The translations under genes and the position numbers were made by a program. A stretch of DNA of 64,000 nucleotides from Triticum aestivum (Eukaryota > Streptophyta > Magnoliopsida > Poales > Poaceae): the NCBI RefSeq assembly GCF_018294505.1, contig NC_057803.1, positions 238,296,397 through 238,360,396 of the forward strand, in the 5' to 3' direction. Positions within the stretch are counted from its first letter, which is position 1; the number at the start of each line of letters is the position of its first letter. Shown here piece by piece: positions 45,561 through 56,815 of the stretch. Under the pieces are notes generated by a model. The model worked only from the letters and a program-made list of their open reading frames with translations, searched no databases and had not been told where the DNA came from.

Positions 45561-47143
45561 GGGTTAATAATGGAATATGCACTGCCATGACGAGGCGAGT
45601 GGACTGCATTTTTTGTTTGCACGCTACATATTACACACAAGCATTCATCCACATCCACATCCATTTTCTACTCTCATTTCCTATCTGCATCAATCTGCAA
45701 GGACTTAAAGAGAAATTGTTCAGTAAACCACACAGTGAACGGCTCCAAGGAGCAGCACCAGCCCGCACCACACAGAGAAAGGAAGAGTGATAGGAGGAGG
45801 AAGGGCACCACGGTGGAAATACCACGCTGTAGTGGGCTGCTCCACCCGCCGTCTGCTCGGAGTCACAGCGCCACCGACAGCGCCCGGTGGCCATGGATGA
45901 ACCACATCCAGGGCTCACAACGCACTGCTCGTGAGATCTAGCTAAACTGCACATGCAAAATCATGAATATAATTGGTGGGGGACTGTTCTGATCCGCACC
46001 ATGCGGCGAGGTGCATTGCACCATGAGTCCCCGGTGAACCGCACTGGCACGGCACCCACGTACGTGGTTGGGCCCGTCAAACTCCACCGCTCAGGGGAAA
46101 ACGCCTGTTGTGGTCGAGGCGAAGCGCACCACATCAGAGAGAGGAGAAGCATACACGGGGGCGGTTAGAGCCGGACATGGCTGCGCCGTAGGCCAGCCCC
46201 CGCCGGTGACACATGCTCGTGGAGGAAGAAGCAGTGCAGCCCTGCGTGTGGACGGCTAGCGCCCTTCGTCGTTGTCCTTGACGGAGGCTGTCGCAGCGCG
46301 TGGCCATCAACCCCTCCCTGTAGATCAACTGAGGCAGGGGAGGTGGGCGGATCTAGGGAGCAACACACACCGGTTGGTGGTTGGCAGCGTAGGAGGCCAG
46401 GGGCCTGCGGCGGCGCATCAGGAGGTCGAATGGATCCGGCAGCGGCGGCTCAAAAGAAGGTCACCGGGGGGGGCTCTGGATCCGGCCAACACAGTGCAGA
46501 AGGAGGTCACCGGGGCGGGGGACTGTGGATCCGGCCATCACGGCGCTGAAGGAGGTCATCTGGGCGGCAGCAACCTAGGGAGGGGCGGCGCAGTGGTGGT
46601 TTTGGGTGGGCGGCACGGTGGAAGGTGGTAGTCGGGCGGTGGGCGACAGTTTGGAGGCGGCGGCGTGGGATGGTGGGGGATCAGGGAGAAGGTGGTTGGT
46701 ACTGGGCCGGTGGGTTCGGGGGAGGGGGTTGGGGTGGGGTGTTTGCAGTTTAGGGGGGCGGCTGCTGACGCAGCGGTGCACTGGGAGACAGCCAGGGTCA
46801 CCGTAGTTGGGCGGCCGTGGCGTGCCGCCAGGGAAGCTGGGGAGGGTGGGGCAGTGTAGAAGGTGGTGGGTAGGTGGGGGTCATGGTCGGGGGAGAAGAC
46901 AGAGGTTGTGGTCGAGGGAAGAAGATAGGGTTGGGAGTTTTTGTTTTTACGCGGTTCAGTTGAGTGGTGTGGGACAGTGCGAAACTGTTTGCAGAGTAAG
47001 CCGGGTGTTAGCAGAATAAGACTCTTAAGGGGTGTTATCATAATAGACCCACCCGTTGGCCTCCACTGCTCTGCCTCCCTTCCGCTTCGCCTAGCAGTTC
47101 GTTTGGGGTAAATAACTTTCATTTTTTTACAGTCTTTTTGATC
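45559..47143. other. GC-rich unclassified stretch left of element B
   Basis: Purine/G-rich between 46300 and 46930. ORFs up to 119 codons without recognised domains. A longer minus ORF (47254-46556) reads across the LTR edge of B and is therefore chimeric. The right end may contain a few bases of element H, as B lies at or near the G/H border. Confidence 0.4.
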
Positions 47144-47148
47144 TGTCA
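47144..47148. repeat. Target-site duplication TGTCA (left) of element B
   Basis: Identical to 56376-56380, directly outside the LTR edges. Confidence 0.9.
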
Positions 47149-49317
47149 TGTAGCGACCCGACCTCAGATGGTCAAGTCTCTGTGCTTCTGTGTCATCCCT
47201 GGATCGGTAATGCTGACACACACAGTACTCGAAGGATTTATAACAGAGTAGCAATCACACACTTATTACATCGAATGTCTCAACAGAGAACTCATTACAG
47301 TAATATGGCTTAAGGCCATCTAATACGATAAGAGCGGAAGGCTTGGAAGATAAAGTGAATCCATCAACTCCAACGGCATAGCTGAGCTGCACGGCAATGA
47401 CCTAACGAACCTTACTCCTCGTCTGAAAAGTCTGCAACATAATACGTTGCAGCCCAAAAACGGGTCAGCACATGGAATATGCTGGCAAAGTAACACAGTA
47501 AAGCAAGAATAGAATAATGCTATCACTTCATGCATATTTGGCTGGTGGAAAGCTCTATGGTTACAGTTTTGCGAAAAGCCAATTTTTCCCTACAACAAAG
47601 GAATAGATTTTAATTTAAATATCATGGTGGTTTAACAACATTGAGAAGGTTCCTCCAACTCAATCCCAATTAAAGTGATTAACAACCCAGCAATGTTAGT
47701 TAAACATGATGAGATACTTGTGATAACCCAAGTACTAGATACTCAAGAATTGTCCATAACCGGGGACACGGCTAACCATGATTAGATTATACACTCTGCA
47801 GAGGTTTGCGCACTTTTCCCCACAAGACTCGATCACCTCCATTGAATTTCTCGCACTACAGGGTGTTTGAGAAATAGATGACCGAGACACAGTCTTTCAG
47901 AAACATTAACTCTCTACTCCGGACAGACCATACCAAACCTACATCCCACTACCTGCTGATCTGCCTCTTCAAGAGCTTCACGTAACTTACTCAACTATGC
48001 TAGAGCCCACAATAGCTTGTGGCTGCACACGGAAGTTTCTAGCATGAATCATCTCAGTTCCCTTTGAGCCTGGGTGGCGGTCCATAGGAAGATCACACGG
48101 GTACTCCGAGATTTCCAAAAATACAGGAAACACTGGGTACTCCAGGTGCCTCAATCCACCTAGTTGTTTGATTAAGTTGCCACCTTAAGTTGAACCATTA
48201 ATTAACAAGCTCACATTTGTCATGGATTTCACTCAAACCCAAACCACGTCTACGAGCATGGCATAGCATAGTAATATAAGAAACGCGTTGAGTAACTCCC
48301 AAGGGTTTGAATGTAACAGGGCAATAGGTTCTACCTCATCAACTACTTCCCAACCCACAAGTTAATGACATCCTAATCATGCAATGTTTGAGGATTGGAA
48401 GTAATGCATAAAAACTGGGTGACAAAGGGGTATGATCAAAGTGTTACTTGCCTTGCTGACGATCTGCGAAACCTAGGGACTCATAGAAGCACGCTTCGCA
48501 CTCCGGCTGTTCTATCGCAAGCAAACAATAGCATACATAAGTAACAAGCAACGATGTACAAGAAAAACTCAAATAAAAGAGGGTTGACCAGAAGTTTCAA
48601 CTTAAGAACTCCGGTTCGCAAAAAGAATCAAATCAAATAGAGCAACGAAACTCAAACGGCAAAAGAAAGAAGCTTCGTTTACTAATCTGAAACTAGGTCA
48701 AATTTTACAGCAGCAAAAACTTGTTTGAGTTGGTTAAACGGAAAGAGGGTTTCGGGACGAAACACTAGGCGCTTGAATCGCCTGATTCCGACTAACGAGT
48801 GAAAAGAAAAACAAAAACTAAGATCGGATCAGAAATCGCGATCAGAAAAATCGCGGAATAAATCCGACAAAAGAAAACTCACGAACAGACTAACGGACAA
48901 GCGTTTGTTAGCTGTAACTAACGAGCGAAAACTGTTCGTTAAAACGAACGTACCGACGAATGTCCACTAACTAGAAGAACCGAGAAAAACCGATGAATCC
49001 GAAAAAACGGATCTAGGGTTTTCTAAAAAAACCGAACATTTTTTTAAAAAAACTGGCGGCAGAGTCCGGTGGCTACCTCCGGCGAGGGGGCTCCGGCGAG
49101 GCGGGGGCAGCAGCGGGCAGCGGCTCGCGAGGGCAGTGGCGGCTAGCGCGGGCGGTGGCAGCAATGGCGGTGGCGTTTGGGGGCGGGGTGGCGGCGTATA
49201 TAAAGGGGGCGGGGCGGCGACTTGGAGGAGGGGGCAAGGCCCGGTGGAGGCGGAGTCCAACTCGGACTCCGGTCCAAGTGGCGGCGGCGGCTCGGCCGAC
49301 CTGGCTCGGCTCGGCCG
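47149..49317 (-). mobile_element. 3' LTR of element B, U3 start deleted
   Basis: Starts TGTAGCGACCC on the plus strand and aligns with 53662-55840 except for a ~39-base gap near 49283. At 49317 the match ends, and integrase codons begin. Confidence 0.9.
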
Positions 49318-52300
49318 ACATACATCACATACGGCTACATACTCGGCAATATCCTTCTTCATACCGGTCCACCAGAAACGTTCCTTCAAATCCAAATACA
49401 TCTTGGTGTTTCCGGGGTGTATCGAGTATGGTGAGTCATGGGCCTCTTGAAGTATTAACTTCCTGATCTCCTAGTTATTAGGCACATAAACTCGGTCCTC
49501 AAACCACAAGGTATCATGCTCATCCTCACGAAAACCTTTGGCCTTTCCTTTTCCCATCTTCTCCTTTATCTCGGCAATATCTTTATCATCCTTCTGAGCT
49601 TCCCAAATTTTGTCCAGCAATGTCGACTGGACCTCCATTGTTGTAATAAATCCTCTAGGAACAATCTCCAATCGAAGTTCCATGATGTCCACTGCTAATT
49701 CCCCCGGCAGTCCCTTGCTTTCAAGGATATTAGCATAACTCTTCTGGCTCAAAGCGTCTGCTACGACATTGGCCTTTCCTGGATGATAGTGTAGCTTCAT
49801 GTCATAATCCTTTATAAGCTCCAACCATCTCCTCTGTCGAAGGTTCAGCTCCTTCTGGGTGAAAATGTACTTCAAACTCTTGTGGTCCGTGTACACATCA
49901 CAATGGTTTCCAATAAGGTAATGTCTCCAGGTCTTCAATGCATGCACTATGGCTGCTAACTCCAAATCATGCGTGGCATAGTTCAACTCATGAGGTTTTA
50001 GTTGTCGTGAGGCATACGAAACAACTCTCTCGTCCTGCATAAGCACACATCCAAGTCGTAAGCGTGAGGCATCACAGTACACTTGGAACTCCTTATGTAT
50101 ATCTGGCAGTGTTAGCACGGGCGCTGTAGCCAAACGTTTCTTCAACTCCTGGAAACTTGCCTCGCAATCTTCTGTCCATTTAAACTTAGTATCCTTCTTT
50201 AACAGTTCAGTCATTGGCTTTGCAATCTTGGAGAAGTTCTCAATGAATCTCCGGTAGTATCCTGCGAGTCCAAGAAAACTGCGGATCTCGCTAACTGAAG
50301 TGGGTGCCAACCATTCAGTGACTGACTGAATTTTGCTGGGGTCTACTGCTATACCTTCTCCCGATATAACATGTCCAAGGAACCCGACTTCCTTCAACCA
50401 AAATTCGCATTTGCTAAACTTAGCATACAACTGGTGTTCCGTGAGTTTCTCGAGAACTAAGCACAAATGATCCTTGTGCTCCTCCTCGTTCTTCGAGTAT
50501 ACCATAATATCATCAATAAACACCACGACAAACTTGTCCAAATACTCCATGAACACCTTGTTCATCATGCTCATGAAATAGGCAGGGGCGTTAGTCAGTC
50601 CAAATGACATGATCGTGTACTCGTATAATCCATATCGTGTTGTGAACGCTGTCTTCGGTATATCCTTCTCTCGTATCTTCAACTGATGATACCCCGATCA
50701 CAAATCGATCTTCCAAAACACTTTAGCTCCTTGCAACTGATCAAACAGATCGTTGATCATCGGCAGTGGGTACTTGTTCTTAATTGTCACTTCATTTAAT
50801 GCTCGATAATCAACAACCATCCTCAGGGATTTATCCTTCTTCTCAACCAAAAGTACTGGGGCTCCCCAAGGTGATGAACTTCTTCGAATGTATCCTTTCT
50901 CCAATAACTCCTTGATCTGTTTCTTAATTTCTTCCAGATCATTTGCGGGCATCCGATAGGGTCTCTTGGATATTGGTCCTGTACCTGGCAATAGCTCTAT
51001 CAAAAACTCATCGTCTCTATCCAGTGGCATGCCTGGTAACTCCTCTGGAAAAACATCCGGGTAATCCTTCACTACAGGCACTTCCTCCTGAACAACTCCC
51101 GTAAGGGCATTCACTTGACTCCTCCTAGGCACATGCCTAGATACATACTTAATCCTTTTTCCTTCTGGGCTGGTGAGATAAATCGACTTACTAGCACAGT
51201 CAATGCTTCCTCCAAATTTTGACATCCAGTCCATACCCAATATCACATCCAATCCTTGTGACTCCAAGATAATTAGGTCGGACGTAAAAACATGTGTTCC
51301 AATGGTTAAGGGTATCTGGTCACACCATCGGCTAGCCATATACTCTGCTCCGGGTGAACTCACTAAAAGAGGGGTCCTAAGGGTTTGGGTTGGTAGTTTA
51401 AACTTATCCATGAACCCCCTTGATATGTATGAATGCGATGCACCAGTATCGAAAAGAACAAGAGCGGTAAATGACTTAACCAAAAACTTACCTATTACCG
51501 TGTCCGGTTGCTCTTCAACCTCCTCCACGTTAACGTGGTTCACTTGGCCTTTGTTGAATGGATTTGGCTTCTTCCCAGTGCTCCCATTTCCATTTCCATT
51601 CTTTCCTTCAGGGCACTCCATGGCGTAGTGTCCAGTCTTCCCGCACTTGAAACAAGTAACATGACTTAAGTCCATTTTGGCGGGTGTGGCTGGGTTGGGG
51701 CGGTTATGATTATTGTTGGTTCCGTTCCCATTCCCATTCTTAGATCCATTGTGGTTATGCGATCCTCCTCCAGTGTGGTTGTGACCTCCATGGTTATGAA
51801 CAAGTCCTCCCGGGTTCGGGGTTAGGCGAGGTTTCTGCTGAGGTCCTGAGTTATACTTCACCTGTCCACACTTCCTCTTGCAGCTCTCAATCTGCTGCTG
51901 CTTCCCTTCAATCATAAGAGCCTTGTCTACCAACTCCTGGTAGTTGTTGAAGGTTGCTACCATCAACTACATGCTCATCTCATCATTCAGCCCTTCCATA
52001 AACTTCTCCTGCTTCGCGGCATCTATGGCCACATCATCAGGGGCATAGCGAGATAACTTGCTAAACTCGTCCATGTACTGAGCCACAATACGGTTCCCCT
52101 GACGTAAGTTGGGGAACTCCCGGTTCTTCATTTGCATAGCTCCAGTGGAGACATGGGCTGTGCGGAAAGCTTGCTGAAACTGGTCCCAAGTGACATTGGC
52201 TATAGGAAAAGTGGTTGTGTAATTCTCCCACCATGAGGTTGCTGGTCTATCCAATTGATGTGCGGCAAAGTGCACTCTCTCAGCATCTGTGCAACCTGCG

Positions 52301-52540
52301 GTGGTCAACTCCCTTCCAATATGGCGTAGCCAATCGTCTGCAACTATGGGCTCGGTGCTACTGGAAAAACACCGGCGGTTGTAACCTTAGAAAACGGACT
52401 AGGTTGTCCACGGGCGGCGGGTTGTTGTTGTTTTTGCTATTGCCCTGGTTCTGAACTAGCAATTGCATCAAAGTATTCTGCTACTGGATCAACTGGGTGA
52501 GCTTCGTTGGGAAAGAAAAACCGGTGTCACGTCTCGGAGG
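49318..52540 (-). pseudogene. Element B gag-pol: gag, protease, RT, RNase H, integrase start
   Basis: One frame runs from 52308 to 49318, with three in-frame stops at 51967-51969, 50698-50700 and 49471-49473. Upstream to about 52540 the gag N-terminus (PPPVDNLVRFLRLQPP) survives with further damage. Order: gag core (WWENYTTTFP), zinc knuckle [14 protein letters not shown] at 51613-51654, protease [12 protein letters not shown] with DTG at 51442-51450, RT with [18 protein letters not shown] and catalytic FIDD at 50509-50520, RNase H ([21 protein letters not shown]), and the integrase zinc finger with paired His and CDVC. The frame then runs into LTR sequence. The RT is otherwise well kept. Confidence 0.9.
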
Positions 52541-52739
52541 CATCTGAGGGGTTTAGATGGAAGAGATGTAGAATAGAAAATAGGTCTAATGAGAAAAGAC
52601 TACCCATATGCACATGAGACAAACACAATCATTTCACTCAATCAATCAAGCAAGGGCATACAAACGGTCTAGAACTATCGCACAAGTGCTCATCTACTAC
52701 TAAATACATGGGGGAATACTAGTGATATATGGTAGTCAT

Positions 52740-53554
52740 CTAGAAATTTTGATCGGTGGAAGACTCCATGATGTCTGCTCCAGCTTCGTCTTCAAAGTCA
52801 TCATCACTAGGATCAGAATCGGTGTCGTAGATGATGATGTAGTCCTCGGGGCGTATCTCCTTGGGCTCTTCTTCTTCTTCTTCTTCTTCTTCTTCTTCTT
52901 CTTCTTCTTCTTCTTCTTCTTCTTCTTCTTCTTCTTCTTCTTCTTCTTCTTCTTCTTTTATTGGTGTTGGTCCTCCCATGAATACTCCGATCTTCTTGAC
53001 TAAGTCGTCATTCTTCTCCAGTAGTGTCTTGATTTCCTCCTCATATCCATCGCGGGTAAACTTGAGTTCTTCCTCCAGCTCAATGATCCTAGTCTTCGCC
53101 TTCTTCAAGTCCATCATGTCCGTGCACATCTGGTTTTCCTGACGTCGGATGTGCTGGTTTAACTCCTGGATGAAAGCTGCAATGGATCTATCCTTCCTGG
53201 TGCTGATTACTTCCCATTGCTCGTCTCGGCACCCACATATTTGGTAAATAGTGTCCTTAAGCTCCCTGTTGTAAACTTCTCCAATGCGTCCCATGGTAAT
53301 GTGGGCTGCCATGCTCTTGCCTAGACTCCAGGTGGGTGCTTTGAAAGAAAAATCTATGGGTTTAGAAGTTGGCAAGAACGTCCTTCTGGAACTTGTACTT
53401 GAATCATCCAGCGCTCCTCTTTAGGTAAGGTGGCGTTGTACGTCCCGGTGAAGCTTGGTATTCCAATGTTCAAGTACCTAGTTGCTTCCTTCAAGTGGCG
53501 TCCAAAAGGTGTGTCTTCATCCGGTTGTGCAAACTTGTTCTTCATCTCCGTCAT
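52740..53554 (-). pseudogene. Extra ORF before gag in element B, with coiled coil and poly-Glu
   Basis: Two overlapping ORFs (53554-53354 and 53375-52740) read as one protein of about 270 residues with a frameshift near 53370. It starts MTEMKNKFAQ, has no zinc knuckle or catalytic motif, a predicted coiled coil around AKTRIIELEEELKFTRDGYE, then about 30 consecutive Glu encoded by the CTT repeat, and an acidic tail IIIYDTDSDPSDDDFEDEAG. It lies between the primer site and gag, where gypsy elements usually have only a leader. Function unknown; a role with gag or RNA is only a guess. Confidence 0.65.
52868..52957. repeat. (CTT)30 microsatellite
   Basis: Ninety bases of uninterrupted CTT, in frame as Glu codons (GAA) on the minus strand inside the extra ORF of B. 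Probably length-variable. Confidence 0.95.
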
Positions 53555-53646
53555 CCTAAAGGGTAGAAAATGGAGAGGTGTTAGAAATGAGAAGAGAAGG
53601 GTGACCTAGGGCTTATCTTAGTGGTCGTGTGCTACACTCAGCGTGT

Positions 53647-53658
53647 GCTCTGATACCA
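53647..53658 (-). promoter_or_regulatory. Primer-binding site of element B (initiator tRNA-Met)
   Basis: TGGTATCAGAGC on the minus strand, three bases after the LTR end. Confidence 0.9.
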
Positions 53659-53661
53659 TCT

Positions 53662-56375
53662 TGTAGCGACCCGACCTCAGATGGTCAAGTCTCTGTGCTT
53701 CCGTGTCATCCCTGGATCGGTAATGCTGACACACACAGTACTTGAAGGATTTATAACAGAGTAGCAATCACACACTTATTACATTGAATGTCTCAAGAGA
53801 GAACTCATTACAGTAATATGGCTTAAGACCATCTAATACGATAACAGCGGAAGGCTTGGAAGATAAAGTGAGTCCATCAACTCCAACAGCATAGCTGAGC
53901 TGCACGGCAACAACCTAACGAACCTTACTCCTCGTCTGAAAAGTCTGCAACATAATACGTTGCAGCCCGAAAACGGGTCAGCACATGGAATATGCTGGCA
54001 AAGTAACACAGTAGAGCAAGAACAGAATAATGCTATCACTACATGCATATTTGGCTGGTGGAAAGCTCTATGGTTACAGTTTTGAGAAAAGCCAATTTTT
54101 CCCTACAACAAAGGAATAGATTTTAATTTAACTATCATGGTGGTTGAATAACATTGAGAAGGTTCCTCCATCTCAATCCCAATTAAAGTGATTAACAACC
54201 CAACAATATTAGTTAAACATGATGAGATACTTGTGATAACCCAAGTACTAGATACTCAAGAATTGTCCATAACCGGGGACACGGCTCACCATGATTAGAT
54301 TATACACTCTGCAGAGGTTTGCGCACTTTTCCCCACGAGACTCGATCGCCTCCGTTGGATTTCTCGCACTACAGGGTGTTTGAGAAACGGATGACTGAGA
54401 CACAGTCTTTCAGAAACATTAACTCTCTACTCCGGATAGACCATACCAAACCTACATCCCACTACCTGCTGATCTGCCTCTTCAAGAGCTTCACGTAACT
54501 TACTCAACTATGCTAGAGCCCATAATAGCTTGTGGCTGCACACGAAAGTTTCTAGCATGAATCATCTCAGTTCCCTTTGAGCCTGGGTGGCGGTCCATAG
54601 GAAGATCACACGGGTACTCTGAGATTTCCAAAAATATAGGCAACACTGGGTACTCCAAGTGCCTCAATCCACCCAGTTGTTTGATTAAGTTGCCACCTTA
54701 AGTTGAACCATTAATTAACAAGCTCACATCTGTCATGGATTTCACTCAAACCTAAACCACGTCTACGAGCATAGCATAGCATAGTAATATAAGCAACGCG
54801 TAGAGTAACTCCCAAGGGTTTGAATGTAACAGGGCAATAGGTTCTACCTCATCAACTACTTCCCAACCCACAAGTTAATGACATCCTAATCATGCAATGT
54901 TTGAGGATTGGAAGTAATGCATAAAAACTGGGTGATAAAGGGGTATGATCAAAGTGTTACTTGCCTTGCTGACGATCTGCGAAACCTAGGGACTCGTAGT
55001 AGCACGCTTCGCACTCCGGGTGTTCTATCACAAGAAAACAATAGCATACATAAGTAACAAGCAACGATGCATAAGCAAAACTCAAATAAAAGAGGGTTGA
55101 CCAGAAGTTTCAACTTAAGAATTCCGGTTCGCAAAAAGAATCAAATCAAACGGAGCAACGAAACTCGGCGAAAGAAAGAAGCTTCATTTACTAATCGGAA
55201 ACTAGGTCAAATTTTATAGCAGCAAAAACTTGTTTGAGTTGGTTAAACGGAAAGAGAGTTTCGGGACGAAACTCTAGGCGCTTGAATCGCCTAATTCCGA
55301 CAAACGAGCGAAAAGAAAAATAGAAACTAAGATCGGATCAGAAATCGCGATCAGAAAAATCATGGAATAAATCCGACAAAAGAAAACTCACGAACAGACT
55401 AACGAACGAGCGTTCGTTAGCTGTAACTAACGGGCGAAAACTGTTCGTTAAAACGAACGTACCGACGAACGTCCACTAACTAGAAGAACCGAGAAAAACC
55501 GACGAATCCGTAAAAAACGGATCTAGGGTTTTCTAAAAAAACCGAACAGTTTAAAAAAAACTGGCGGCAGAATCCGGTGGCTACCTCCGGCGAGGGGGCT
55601 CCGGCGAGGCGGGGGCAGCAGCGGGCAGTGGCTCGCGAGGGCGGCGGTGGCTAGCGCAGGTAGCGGCGGTGGCGTTTGGGGGCGGGGTGGCGGTGTATAT
55701 AAAGGGGGCGGGGCGGCGACTTGGAGGAGGGGGCAAGGCGCGGCGGAGGCGGAGTCCAACTCAGACTCCGGTCCAAGTGGCGGCGGCAGCAGCGCGCGCA
55801 CGCGCGCAGGAGGCGGCGGGTGCGGTGGCTGGGCCGGCCTGGCTCGGCTGGGCCTTAGGCGTAGTCGGGCGCGGGAACTTTTTTTTAATAATTTCGCCGT
55901 CCAAAAAAAAATAATCCTAGAAAAATAAATAAAAATCTAAAAATGCCAAAATAAATTTTCACCGTCTAAATAAAATATTTAGAATGAGATGAACATTTTC
56001 TTGGCCCTAAAATGCAATTTTGAAAAACGTGCAATTTTTCTAATGCAAACAAAATTGCAATAAAATCCAAATAAAACAAATATTTGATTTTAATATTTTT
56101 CCTCCAATATTTCAATTATCTTGGAGAAGTCATATTATCACCTCTCACATATTTGTGTATGAAATATTTTTGGAGAGAAAATAATTAAAACCAAAAATCC
56201 TCGTTTTCAAGATTTGATAAAAATCAAATTTGAAAACCGGGAAATCCCCAACTCTCTCCGAGGGTCCTTGAGTTGCTTAGGATTTTTGAGGATCGCGAGA
56301 CGAAATGCGAATAAAATATGATATGCATGGATGACTATGTATAACATTCCAAATTTGAAAATTTGGGATGTTACA
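53662..56375 (-). mobile_element. 5' LTR of element B (complete)
   Basis: 2714 bp; sense-strand edges TGTAACATCCC and GGGTCGCTACA, the same as element A. The GC-rich promoter block is at 55560-55870. Confidence 0.9.
55695..55703 (-). promoter_or_regulatory. Possible TATA box in element B LTR
   Basis: TTTATATAC on the sense (minus) strand, at the place corresponding to the TATA box of element A. The same bases on the plus strand read TATATAAAGG, so the direction is not certain. The left LTR copy lies at 49197-49205. Confidence 0.4.
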
Positions 56376-56380
56376 TGTCA
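56376..56380. repeat. Target-site duplication TGTCA (right) of element B
   Basis: Partner of 47144-47148. Confidence 0.9.
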
Positions 56381-56815
56381 AATCCATCCACATCAACAAA
56401 AAAGTTGTTTCTATACTTCCATATATGGATCTGTCTTTTTCTGAATCTCATATCATGCAAAGTATATTCACTTATGCTTCATAACTAGTTAGATTCCTCA
56501 CTTGTACTTATTCATGGATTCATACAAATCTGGAACCGATTCTCTTCAAATAAGTGAATGTCTTCACTCTATGAGGTCAATGTCTTCAAACTGATTTATA
56601 TTCAAAATCTTCTGAGGATGCATACGACCTCTTCCCTTCCCTCGCATATCTAATGTCGTCACAGGTACATGTCCGTGGGAGAATCCCTTCGTTCTCATAG
56701 TCTGCATTCATTTGCAGAGTTCTTACAGCATCATATTCACTCCCCTGAAGCCAGCTCCTGCTTAACAAGTAGACAGAAGCCTTTCACTGTTCTGAAGCCA
56801 ATCTGTCTGAATATC
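56381..56815 (+). other. Leader before the second ORF of element H
   Basis: Non-coding, with the cttc/gaag word-use of element H. It is judged to be the continuation of H after the inserted block. Confidence 0.55.

Larger units (their letters stand above)
25190..47143. mobile_element. Unit G: unclassified repeat-rich unit, possibly a class II transposon, split by element A
   Basis: About 11.2 kb after removing element A (27143-37866). A ~36-40 bp motif occurs seven times forward in the left arm and once at 42.3 kb, and four times inverted in the right arm at 44.4-45.0 kb. The rest is AT-rich degenerate repeats, an 83-bp tandem repeat, a 22-bp tandem repeat, a fold-back element and GC-rich non-coding blocks. 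No transposase, helicase or RT is seen. Inverted subterminal arrays fit CACTA or Mutator-like elements, but I found no clean terminal repeats, so the borders and class are open. Confidence 0.4.
47149..56375 (-). mobile_element. Element B: gypsy retrotransposon with internal deletion (integrase to 3' LTR)
   Basis: Perfect TGTCA duplications flank it. The right 5' LTR (53662-56375) is complete. The left 3' LTR (47149-49317) lacks its U3 start and is joined directly to the integrase zinc-finger codons. Between them lie an extra ORF, gag, protease, RT and RNase H on the minus strand. The RT text is of the chromovirus Tekay/Del type, but the integrase core and any chromodomain are deleted. Both outer ends are original, so one internal deletion occurred after insertion. 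By hand about 10 differences fall in the first ~265 aligned LTR bases. Confidence 0.9.

Noticed and set aside
24888..47143. Clean terminal inverted repeats for unit G
   Set aside because: Only short chance similarities such as TAGACCCA were found near both ends; not enough to define termini.
46556..47254. 232-codon minus-strand ORF
   Set aside because: It crosses the LTR edge of element B at 47149, so it joins unrelated sequences by chance; low-complexity Pro/Thr composition.
48967..49317. C-terminal part of the 144-codon ORF starting at the integrase zinc finger
   Set aside because: This part is antisense GC-rich LTR sequence read through the deletion junction, not protein-coding.
52722..53142. 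Plus-strand ORFs with long Phe or Ser runs
   Set aside because: They are only other-frame readings of the CTT microsatellite.
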